Source: CAZEVY01 sp964515555 (GTDB taxonomy: Bacteria > Acidobacteriota > Terriglobia > Bryobacterales > Bryobacteraceae). From it: a stretch of DNA of 31,043 nucleotides. The DNA lies in assembly GCA_964515555.1 (NCBI GenBank), contig CAZEVY010000061.1, positions 1-31,043 on the forward strand. The letters run 5' to 3'. The position numbers and the translations under genes were made by a program. Shown here piece after piece: positions 22,175 to 30,200 of this stretch (its first letter is position 1; every line of letters starts with the position of its first letter). The notes below the pieces were generated by a model, which did not search any database, was not told the DNA's origin, and worked only from the letters and a program-made list of their open reading frames with translations.

Positions 22175-22594
22175 ATGAAGACGCACCCGTACTTACGCGC
22201 TCACCTCGCCGGCATCCTCGTCCCGACGCTGTTCCTGCCCGTCGGCCTCGCGGCCTTTCTCGTAGCGCGCCATGCCTTCGGCCTCGACCTCCCGGTCGAG
22301 CGTGCCATCGTCTTTCCCATGGCCGTCGTCCCCAACCTCTGGGGCCTCTGGAACATGCTGTATCTGGCGACGCACGCCCGCACGCGTCTCTCGCTCGGCG
22401 CGCACGGCGCGCTGCTGCCTCTCCTGCTGATTCCGGCGGGACTCGCCCTGGCGCGCGCGCTCGACCTCGCCTGGATCGACCCGAAAACGGCGTTGCTCCT
22501 GGCGCCCGTGGCGATTGCCGTTTACTATCTGGTGTGGGAGCATGTGGTCGGGTTCCTCAACGGGGAGCTCGGAATATCTCTGAACATCCGATGA
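22175..22594 (+). CDS. four-helix membrane protein of unknown function
   Basis: The 139-residue protein is mostly hydrophobic with four transmembrane helices: LAGILVPTLFLPVGLAAFLVA, AIVFPMAVVPNLWGLWNMLYLA, LLPLLLIPAGLALARALDL and ALLLAPVAIAVYYLVWEHVV. The conserved-looking NLWGLWNMLYL stretch is seen in small membrane proteins next to sigma factors in similar bacteria, but no function is known. It starts 8 bases after the tiny membrane protein gene and its stop overlaps the ATG of the DUF2157 gene (ATGA), so it belongs to the same operon. Confidence 0.75.
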   Translation: MKTHPYLRAHLAGILVPTLFLPVGLAAFLVARHAFGLDLPVERAIVFPMAVVPNLWGLWNMLYLATHARTRLSLGAHGALLPLLLIPAGLALARALDLAWIDPKTALLLAPVAIAVYYLVWEHVVGFLNGELGISLNIR

Positions 22595-23661
22595 ACGAGC
22601 CGGCCGGCCAGGGCGCCGCGCAGCATCGCGCCGATCGCATCCGCGCCTTCCGCGCGGAGCTCGCCGAGCTGGAGCGCGAAGGCGCCATCACGCTCCACCC
22701 CGCTCAGCGCGACGCGCTCGAAACCCACCTCCAGCGCACTCTCGCCGCCCTCGCCGAGCGCTTCGACGTCGACACCACCGATTCGCAGAAGCGCATCTCC
22801 TGGGGCATGCGCATCGTCTCCACACTCGGCGGACTCGCCTTCTGCGCCGCCGTGGTGCTGTTCTTCCTCCGATTCTGGGGCTACTTGAGCGTCCCGGCGC
22901 AGGTGGTGGCGCTGGCGGCCACGCCGCTCGCCCTCATCGCGGCCACCGAGTTCGCCGCGCGGCGCGAGCGGACGCTGTACTACGCGTCGCTGCTGAGCAT
23001 GGTCGCCTTCGCCGCCTTCGTGCTGAACCTCAACGTGCTCGGCAGCATTTTCAACCTGACTCCGAGCCGCGGCGCCCTGCTGGCCTGGGCCGCCTTCGCG
23101 CTGCTGCTGGCCTACAGCTACCGCCTGCGGCTGCCGCTCGCCGCGGGACTCGTCTGCCTGCTCGGCTATCTCGCGGCCGGATTCGCCTCCTGGTGGAGCG
23201 GCCATTGGATGTCGTTCCCGGAACGGCCCGAGACCTTCCTCGCCGGAGGACTGGCGCTGATCGCCCTGCCGGCGGCGCGCTTCCACGAACGGTACTCGGA
23301 ATTCGACTGGGTGTATCGCGTCGCCGGGCTGCTCACTCTGTTCCTCGCGATCCTGATTCTCTCCGAGGCCGGCGCCGCCAGCTATCTCCCCATGCGCGCC
23401 TCGTCGGTCGAGGCCGTCTATCAGGTGGCGGGCTTCGTGGCGGCGGGCCTCGCCGCCTGGATGGGGATTCGGAGGCGCCTCCCGCACGTCGCCAATCCCG
23501 GCGTGGCCTTTTTCGCGATTCTGCTCTACCTGCGCTTCTATCACTGGTGGTGGGACTGGATGCCGGGATACCTGTTCTTCCTGATCCTCGGACTGATCTC
23601 GATCGCCCTGCTGGCGCTATTCCGAAGATTGCGCATGGGCGCGCTGGGGGCGGCGGCATGA
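22591..23661 (+). CDS. DUF2157 domain-containing membrane protein
   Basis: The 356-residue protein has a soluble N-terminal part of about 70 residues (RAFRAELAELEREGAITLHPAQRDALETHLQ...LAERFDVD), which is the DUF2157 signature. Nine or ten transmembrane helices follow, for example IVSTLGGLAFCAAVVLFFLRFWG, FAAFVLNLNVLGSIFNL, LPLAAGLVCLLGYLAAGFASWW, YRVAGLLTLFLAILILSEAGA and YLFFLILGLISIALLALF. The family is widespread and uncharacterised; it often precedes DUF4401 or DUF4824 genes, as seems to be the case here. The ATG at 22591 overlaps the stop of the preceding gene, and the stop overlaps the next ATG. A transport or envelope-homeostasis role is unproved. Confidence 0.87.
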   Translation: MNEPAGQGAAQHRADRIRAFRAELAELEREGAITLHPAQRDALETHLQRTLAALAERFDVDTTDSQKRISWGMRIVSTLGGLAFCAAVVLFFLRFWGYLSVPAQVVALAATPLALIAATEFAARRERTLYYASLLSMVAFAAFVLNLNVLGSIFNLTPSRGALLAWAAFALLLAYSYRLRLPLAAGLVCLLGYLAAGFASWWSGHWMSFPERPETFLAGGLALIALPAARFHERYSEFDWVYRVAGLLTLFLAILILSEAGAASYLPMRASSVEAVYQVAGFVAAGLAAWMGIRRRLPHVANPGVAFFAILLYLRFYHWWWDWMPGYLFFLILGLISIALLALFRRLRMGALGAAA

Positions 23662-24380
23662 AGCGGCCGGGCATCCTCGCGGCGGCGGCGCTGGTCGTCG
23701 TGGCCGATGCCTACGTCGTGGCGCGCGCGGCCATGAACCGCTCGGGCGACCCCACGGCCATCGTCGAGCTGACCGAGCGCGAGCTGCGGCTCGCCCGCCC
23801 GAATCGCGAGAGCACGGCGCTGTTCCTGCGCCTCGAATGGGAGCCCTCGTGGCGGACCTTCCGGTTCGAGGACGGTCCCGGCTGGTTCGACCGCGCCAAG
23901 CTCGAGCAGCTCGGCTGGGATTGCCGCGTTCCGGCGGCCGATTCGGCCGCGGCGTCGCACTATCGCGCCATGCCGTCGAAGCGCGTCTTCGCCGTCCTGG
24001 AGTTTCGCGCCTCGCCGGCCGAAAACCCGTCGTGGTCGAACCTCTCGCAGTTGACCGCCGTCGACGCCGGATACGACTACGCCGCCCTGCGCCTCAAGTA
24101 CGCCGGCGCGCGATTCCTGGTGGTCCCCGCCCTGGCCAAGCTTCGATTTGAGACGCCGCCCGCCGCTCGCGGCGGCATTGCCTTCCTTCGCGGCGCCGTC
24201 GACCAGATCCTCGTCAGCGAGATCTCCGTGCCGCCCTCCCAGCGGCACGTCTTCGAACCCTTGAGCGACAGCGACACCTATCTTCAGCCGTCCGAGAAAC
24301 GACCGCCCCGATACGCCGTAACCCTGCACTACGGCCGCCACCACGAGCCCTGGATCGCCGCCTCCCGCCGGCTGCCGTAG
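23658..24380 (+). CDS. DUF4824-like protein with N-terminal anchor
   Basis: The 240-residue protein begins with one hydrophobic helix (ILAAAALVVVADAYVVARAAM) followed by RSGDPTAIVELTERELRLARPNRESTALFLRLEW, the pattern typical of DUF4824 proteins. The rest is a soluble, probably periplasmic domain with no catalytic motif I recognise; it includes DYAALRLKYAGARFLVVPALA and a pair of strands near QRHVFEPLSDSD. It overlaps the DUF2157 gene (ATGA), and the two families are known to sit together, so the products may form a complex in the inner membrane. The function is unknown. Confidence 0.78.
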   Translation: MKRPGILAAAALVVVADAYVVARAAMNRSGDPTAIVELTERELRLARPNRESTALFLRLEWEPSWRTFRFEDGPGWFDRAKLEQLGWDCRVPAADSAAASHYRAMPSKRVFAVLEFRASPAENPSWSNLSQLTAVDAGYDYAALRLKYAGARFLVVPALAKLRFETPPAARGGIAFLRGAVDQILVSEISVPPSQRHVFEPLSDSDTYLQPSEKRPPRYAVTLHYGRHHEPWIAASRRLP

Positions 24381-24413
24381 AACGCAAGCCGACACCGAAC
24401 GCGAACCGAAACT

Positions 24414-24437
24414 GAGCCGCGACCGCAGGGAGCGGTC
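24414..24437 (+). repeat. REP-like hairpin repeat, copy 2
   Basis: This element matches 18184-18207 at 22 of 24 positions and can form the same imperfect hairpin. It lies 34 bases after the DUF4824-like stop and before the isomerase gene. The rest of the 24381-24487 gap holds no gene; TACACT at 24472-24477 is a weak -10 candidate for the isomerase gene. Confidence 0.75.
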
Positions 24438-24487
24438 CTGGCCCTCCAGGTCGCCCCCTCCCAACCGACGATACACTGGAAGTTCGC

Positions 24488-25339
24488 ATGAGCTATCGCT
24501 TCCATCACGCCATCTGCAACGAGGTCTACCAAGGCTGGGATTTCGCCGAAGCCTGCCGCTCCATCCGAAAAGCCGGATACGAGGGCATCGAGATCGCCCC
24601 CTTCACCCTTTCGGAAACGCCCGCCGCCATCTCCGCCGACGACCGCCGCCGTTACCGCGAGATCATGGCCGCCGAAGGACTCACCTTCGCCGGACTCCAT
24701 TGGCTGATGGTCGCCCCCAAGGGCCTCCACGTCACCACGCCCGACGACTCGCTGCGCGAGCGAAGCTGGCGTCACATCCGCGATCTCGTCGACCTCTGCG
24801 CCGACCTCGCCGGACATCGCGGCGACAACGGCATCATGGTCTTCGGCTCGCCCAAGCAGCGCGCTACCACCGGCGGCGCCTCGCGCGCCGAAGCCACCCG
24901 CCGGTTCACCGACGGCCTGGCGTCGGTGGCGTCGCACGCCGGCGACCGCGGCGTCACGATTCTCGTCGAATCGCTCCCCTCGGCCGAGTGCGACATCGTC
25001 AACACGCTCGCCGAAGCGCAGGCCATCGTCGATGAGATCGGACACCCCAACATCCGCACCATGTTCGACACGCATAACGCCGCCGACGAAACCGCGCCTC
25101 ACCACCGCATCGTCGAGAGTCACCTGCCCGTCATCCGGCACGTCCACGTCAACGAAATGGACGGCCGCTATCCCGGCACCGGCGGATACGACTTCCTGCC
25201 CGTGCTGGCGGCGCTCGCCCGAGGCGGCTACCGCGGCTGGGTCTCGCTTGAGGTCTTCGATTTTTCGCCCGGCGCCGAGAAAATCGCCGTCGAATCGCTA
25301 CGATACTTAGAAGGAGTCATCGCGAAACTTCCAGCATGA
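24488..25339 (+). CDS. sugar phosphate isomerase/epimerase, TIM barrel (hydroxypyruvate isomerase-like)
   Basis: The 283-residue protein matches the xylose-isomerase-like TIM barrel family (AP endonuclease family 2). These metal-dependent enzymes isomerise or epimerise keto-sugars or hydroxypyruvate. Its motifs include the start RSIRKAGYEGIEIAPF, ILVESLPSAECD with a metal-binding Glu, NIRTMFDTHNA with Asp and His ligands, IRHVHVNEMDGRYPGTGGYDFLPVLAAL and YRGWVSLEVFDFSPGAEKIA with the second Glu. The substrate is not certain. The stop overlaps the ATG of the epimerase gene (ATGA), so the two likely share a transcript and perhaps a sugar pathway. GGAAG lies upstream of the ATG. Confidence 0.88.
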   Translation: MSYRFHHAICNEVYQGWDFAEACRSIRKAGYEGIEIAPFTLSETPAAISADDRRRYREIMAAEGLTFAGLHWLMVAPKGLHVTTPDDSLRERSWRHIRDLVDLCADLAGHRGDNGIMVFGSPKQRATTGGASRAEATRRFTDGLASVASHAGDRGVTILVESLPSAECDIVNTLAEAQAIVDEIGHPNIRTMFDTHNAADETAPHHRIVESHLPVIRHVHVNEMDGRYPGTGGYDFLPVLAALARGGYRGWVSLEVFDFSPGAEKIAVESLRYLEGVIAKLPA

Positions 25340-26331
25340 GCCGATACATTGTCACCGGCGGAGCGGGATTCATCGGTTCGGCGTTGGTCCGGGCGCTGAT
25401 CGGGGAGCCGGATTCCGAAGTCGTCGTCATCGACAACCTGCTCACCGGGAAGACCGCCAACCTCGACCCGGTCCGCGACCGCATCCGGTTCCACCAGATC
25501 GATATCAACGACTACGAGCGCACCCTGCCGCTGCTCGACGGCGCCGATGTCGTCTTTCACCTGGCGGCCATTCCCTCCGTGCCGCGCTCCATTCACGAGC
25601 CCGTCGCCTCGCACGCCGCCAACATCGACGGCACCTTCCATCTCCTGCGCGCCTGCGTCGACGGAAAGGTCCGGCGCGTCGTCTACGCCGCGTCCTCCTC
25701 GGCCTACGGCGATACCGAGGTGCTGCCCAAGACCGAGAGCATGCGCCCGCGTCCGCTCTCGCCGTACGCGGCGCAGAAGCTGATGGGCGAGTATTATTGC
25801 GGCGCGTTCTCGAACTGCTACGGCATCGAAACGGTCGCCCTGCGATTCTTCAACGTATACGGCCCCCGCCAGGATCCATCGAGCCCCTACTCGGGCGTCA
25901 TCTCCGTCTTCATGCGTTGCGCCCTCGAGCGCACGCAGCCCACCATCCACGGCGACGGCGAGCAGTCGCGCGACTTTACCTATGTCGAGGATGTGGCGGA
26001 GTTGTGCCGCAGGGCGGCGCGCGCCCCCGGCGTCTCGGGCGGCGTCTACAACGCCGGCAACGGAGACCGCTACACGCTTAACCAGACCTGGGAGCTCATC
26101 CGCCGGATCGAGGGCGTCTCGATCGACGCCCTGCACGGCCCGCCGCGCGAGGGCGATGTCCGCCACTCCCAGGCCGACACCGCCGCCGCCGTGCGCGACC
26201 TCGGACACGCGCCGCGCTTCTCGTTCGAGGAAGGCCTGCGCCGGACGCTGGAATGGTATCGCGCCGGCGTCACGTCAGGAGCCGCCGGTAGTGGCGCAGC
26301 ACCCGCGACACCGGCAGCCCCACCACGTTGA
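25336..26331 (+). CDS. NAD-dependent sugar-nucleotide epimerase/dehydratase (GalE/WbpP-like)
   Basis: The 331-residue extended short-chain dehydrogenase has the NAD-binding GGAGFIG at residues 8-14, the catalytic YAAQK with Tyr144 and Lys148, and SSSAYGDTE with the catalytic Ser. FFNVYGPRQDPSSPYSGVISVF, DGEQSRDFTYVEDVAELC and the NAGNG loop are typical of UDP-sugar 4-epimerases, nearest in pattern to UDP-N-acetylglucosamine 4-epimerases. It would act on a UDP-sugar in the cytoplasm for cell-surface polysaccharide synthesis; the exact sugar is not clear. The last 20 residues (AAGSGAAPATPAAPPR) look like a non-conserved tail and overlap the end of maf, on the opposite strand, by 62 bases. Confidence 0.9.
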   Translation: MSRYIVTGGAGFIGSALVRALIGEPDSEVVVIDNLLTGKTANLDPVRDRIRFHQIDINDYERTLPLLDGADVVFHLAAIPSVPRSIHEPVASHAANIDGTFHLLRACVDGKVRRVVYAASSSAYGDTEVLPKTESMRPRPLSPYAAQKLMGEYYCGAFSNCYGIETVALRFFNVYGPRQDPSSPYSGVISVFMRCALERTQPTIHGDGEQSRDFTYVEDVAELCRRAARAPGVSGGVYNAGNGDRYTLNQTWELIRRIEGVSIDALHGPPREGDVRHSQADTAAAVRDLGHAPRFSFEEGLRRTLEWYRAGVTSGAAGSGAAPATPAAPPR

Positions 26332-26827
26332 AGTAGCACCCCTCGATCCGGTCGACGAACTTCGAAGCCAGCCCCTGGATGGCATAGGCGCCGGCTTTGT
26401 CCATCGGTTCGCCAGTCGCCACGTACGCGGCGATCTCCGCGCGGCTCATCGGCAGGAAGTGGACGCGCGTGGTTTCCGCGCCGGTCACGGCCTCGCCGTC
26501 GCCCGCCAGGAAGATTCCAGTGATGACGCGGTGCCATCGGCCGGCGAGCAGCCGCAGCATCCGGCGCGCGTCGGCAGCGTCGCGCGGCTTGCCGAGTATC
26601 GCGCCTCCCGCGACCACAATCGTGTCGGCCCCCAGCACGATCTCGCCCGGTTTCCGGTGCACCGCCTCCGCCTTCGCCCGCGCCAGCCGAAGCACGTGCC
26701 GGATCGGCGTCTCCCCGCGCAACACGCGCTCGTCGACGTCGGCCGGCCGCACGCGGAAGGGAATGCCGGCCTTGGCGAGAATCTCGCGACGCCGCGGCGA
26801 CGAAGAGGCCAGGATCAGCAATTCCAA
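26270..26827 (-). CDS. maf: Maf family nucleoside triphosphate pyrophosphatase
   Basis: Maf proteins hydrolyse non-canonical or modified nucleoside triphosphates to monophosphate and pyrophosphate and were first linked to septum inhibition. The 185-residue product has the family signature LILASSSPRRREILAKAGI at the N-terminus, VLGADTIVVAGG (the catalytic Asp in GADT), GRWHRVITGIFL and PMDKAGAYAIQGLASKFVDRIEGCYFNVVGLPV near the end. The ATG is at 26827 on the minus strand. The gene overlaps the epimerase end by 62 bases, tail to tail. Upstream lies a decayed DUF1080 end, so there may have been an operon. Confidence 0.96.
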   Translation of the reverse strand: MELLILASSSPRRREILAKAGIPFRVRPADVDERVLRGETPIRHVLRLARAKAEAVHRKPGEIVLGADTIVVAGGAILGKPRDAADARRMLRLLAGRWHRVITGIFLAGDGEAVTGAETTRVHFLPMSRAEIAAYVATGEPMDKAGAYAIQGLASKFVDRIEGCYFNVVGLPVSRVLRHYRRLLT

Positions 26828-26843
26828 TCGTAGCTCGAGCGAC

Positions 26844-27000
26844 CTACTGCCGCCGGCGAATCTTCAGATTCCGGAACCACCCATCGCGCCATCGTGATGT
26901 TGCAGTGACACGGGTGTGTTCCACTTCTCCCAGCCCGCCATATTCCGCGTGGTGCCAAATGCAGTCTTCAGTGACTCCAGGAAGTTTTTATCGTCAACTC
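26844..27000 (-). pseudogene. C-terminal remnant of a DUF1080 (3-keto-disaccharide hydrolase) gene
   Basis: On the minus strand a frame ending at the TAG 26844-26846 reads DGWFRNLKIRRRQ, the classic end of DUF1080 domains (xVWFRNIRIR). Just before it, in another frame, stands WNTPVSLQHHDG, which matches the GPISLQHHGD element that normally precedes it. The two pieces join only across a frameshift, so the gene is broken. Upstream text (NFLESLKTAFGTTRNMAGW) may be older remnant. No start or intact domain remains. The left edge is approximate. Confidence 0.6.
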
Positions 27001-27074
27001 CGACCGCGTAATCGTGTCCGTTGGGTAGGGGAATGCGTTCCTCAACCTTCCAGATTGAGAAAAGCACTCTTCGC

Positions 27075-27188
27075 CACAGATGAACACAGATCAACGCAGA
27101 CGGACCAAAGCTCATTGTCCTTACTTCCATTCCTATTTCCGTTCCTATTTCCGTCCTTATCTGCGTTCATCTGCGTTCATCTGCGGCC
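27075..27188. repeat. inverted repeat with CAGATGAACACAGAT-type arms
   Basis: The left arm (27075-27102, containing CACAGATGAACACAGAT) pairs with the right arm (27157-27188, containing ATCTGCGTTCATCTGCG twice). The loop has direct repeats of TTCCTATTTCCG. The stretch is more AT-rich than its surroundings. Similar arms are common as dispersed intergenic repeats in Acidobacteria, Verrucomicrobia and Planctomycetes, to my recollection. It lies between the DUF1080 remnant and the receptor gene and codes for nothing evident. Confidence 0.75.
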
Positions 27189-27239
27189 ATCAATGTTTTT
27201 TCTCGCGACAGGAGCCTGACGCCAGACGCCGACCATCAC

Positions 27240-30200
27240 CTACCAGGTCAGCCGCAGCGTCAATTGCAGGTTCCGCGGACCGTTCGCCGAGTTCCGCAGG
27301 CTCAGGATACCCGTGCCGTTGTCCGGCTGGTTCAGGCCGGGCATGTTCAGCAGGTTGAAGAAATCGGCGTTAAAGCGCAGCACGAAGCGCTCGTTGATCG
27401 GAGTGTGCTTGAATAGCGACGCATCCAGGCCGAAGCTCCGCGGTCCCGGCATCGGCTGGTTGATCCACGGGTGCAGGTTGGTATTCAGATTCGTCCGCTG
27501 CACCGCGCCGTTCGCCAGCCGCACATCGACCATGTTGGTGTCGTACAAAGCGGCCGCATACGGCACCGTCTGTCCCGGCGCCGGCTGCGGATTCACCGGC
27601 TGGTGCGCGGGCCGGTATCCCGCCGGAACCCCCATGACCCCGTTGGGCGTCCCGTTCGCGTCCCTGGAGTTGATTCGGTTCGCCGGAATGTAGCCGTTGT
27701 ACCAGAGGTAGCCCTGGAAGCAGGCGCCGCTGCGGCAGTCCTCGATCGGATACTTCTTGCCGTAGACCTCCACCGGGCCGTGCGCGCCCCAGTTGCCCGT
27801 CGGAAGGTTCCAGTAGTTGCTGCGGACGCTGCCGAACCCGGCGATCTGCCATCCGCCCACGGCGCGGTTCAGCAGGCCCCCGGCGTTCGCCGCGAAGCGC
27901 TTGCCGCGTCCGAACGGCAGGTCCGCGATCCAGTTCCAGCGCACGCGGTGCTTGGGAATCGCGGTGTCGCGGCGATAGTACAGGAGGCGGTCGCGTGCGT
28001 GCAGGTCCTCGGGAACCGCGCCCCTCAGAAACACGTTGGCGGCCGGCAGCAGATCGTCCTCCCACCCGTTTCCGGCCGCGCGGAACGCGTTGCTCATCAC
28101 GTAGAAGACCTGGAATCCGTACCCGCCCGAGTACCTTCGTTGGAACTCCAGCTGAATGCCGTTGAAATTCGACCATCCGATCTTGCGGTACACCTCGATC
28201 GAGCCGTAAGGCTCGGTCGGGTAATTGCGCCGCGCCACGCCCGAGAACACGCCCGTCGGCAAGGGCAGGCCGGTGTTGGTGAACCACACATAGTCGTTGG
28301 GCGCGTCGTTGAAGTTGTAGTACTGATCGAGCCGGCTGCCGTGCGTCCCCACGTAGCCGACGCGCGCCACCGAATTAGCGAAGATTTCGCGCTCCACCAG
28401 CAGGTTCCATTCGTGGGCCCGTGTGGTCGGCTGATCCGGCTCGAAGTAGCTGGTGCGGAACGACCCGCGCGTCACTCCGCCCGGCTGCGTGATGTCGAGG
28501 ACATTCTGGCTGTTCACCCCGGCGATGATCCTGGGCGCCGAGCGCAGCCCGTAGTTGCGTAACCCGTCCGGAGACTGGGCCGCGTCGCTGAGCGATTGGG
28601 TGAAGCGCGCGTTCATGGGGGCGTTGCTGCGCATCCGGGCGTTGAACGTCCGCAGCGGGATCGGGAATCCGAACAGCGAGTAGCCGCCGCGCAGCACCGT
28701 CGCTCGCGCGCCCGCTCCCATCCGGTAGGCGAAGCCCGCACGCGGCCCGAAATCCCAGGGGTTGGAGTGAATCAGCGCTTCCGGCAAACCCGCCTCTTGC
28801 GGCGTGATGAACTTCACGCCGATATCGGTGAACGGCCTAACGATCGCCGGCGTCGTCGCGCCCAGCTCGATCAGGCGATCCAGGCTCACCCCGTTGACGA
28901 TCGAGAGCGACTTCAGGTCGAACCCCGTCAGCACGTTGTTTCCCTCGCGCATCGCCGGGTAGAACTCCCAGCGCACGCCGAGATTCAGCGTCAGCCGCGA
29001 GTTGACCTTGAAGTTGTCCTGGAAGTAGCCGGCGTATTCGCGCGCGCTCATGAAGTACCACTTGCGGACAAACTGCGCCGAGTACGAGTTCATCACGCCG
29101 AGAAAAAGGTTGGCGCTGTCGTGGCCGGTGCGCGGCACGGTGCCGAGCGTCGTCGCCCCGGTCGCCGGATCGTGCAACGCCGTGGCCAGGCTCGAAAAAC
29201 TGTGACTGCCCTGCACCTGTTGCTGGTCCGGCAGCACGTGCAGGCGCTCGTGCCGGAACCGTCCTCCGAATTGCATCTCGTGCCGCCCCAGAATCTTCGT
29301 GAAGTTCTGGTCGACGCTCATCACCTGTGTGATGTTGTTCCGTTTATTGTCGGCGTACGAGTAAACCATGCCGAAGCCCGTGTCGCTGAAATTCGGCAGT
29401 CCCGTCTCCTTGAATGGATTGGGCATGCCGAGCCGATCGGCGTGGTTCAGATGATCGGTGCCGACGAAAATGAAAAGGTCCTCGTTGGAGCCGGACGCCA
29501 GCGTCTCACCGAAGAAGGTCGGCGAGAACGTGTGCGTCCAGGAGATCACGGCGCTGTCGTCGCGCACCGGCCGAATCGTCACGTTGCCCGCCTCATCGAG
29601 CATGGTCGGCGATCCGTTCGCGCCCGAGCGGCTCTTGGCCCAGCGGTTGCCGTGCGTGAACCGTCCGAACAGCTGGTCGCGATCCGAAAGACGATGGTCG
29701 ATGCGCACGGTCTCGGTGTGATCCAGCCGGTTCGAAACCGCCGGCCCGAAATAGTTCGAGGCCACCAGCGGATTCACGCCCGGCTGCGTCGGCTCCGGCG
29801 TGACGCTGTAGAAATACGTCGCCAGCGGGCTCCGCAGCCGCAGCGGGATCTGATTGTTGGTGTATGGCGTCCGCGTCCACCGCTCGGGTGCGCCGCCGGC
29901 GGCTGGAACGTATTGGGTGCTCCACGGATCGTACAGCGTGATGGGCCGGCCCGCGCTGTCGATCAGCCCGCTGAAGTCGCCCTGCCGCATCGCCATCGTC
30001 GGCATCGACGTGCTGGTGGTGGTCGCCGAGAGATTGCGGTAAGCCTCGTAGGCGAAGAAGAAGAAGGTGCGGTTGCGGCCGTTGTACAGCTTGGGCAGGT
30101 ACACCGGAGCGCCGAGAGAGACGCCGAACTCGTTGCGCACCAGGTGGGGCGGTTTGTCGTAGAAGTCCTGCCGCGCGCGCGCCAGCCCGATGTTGTTGTT

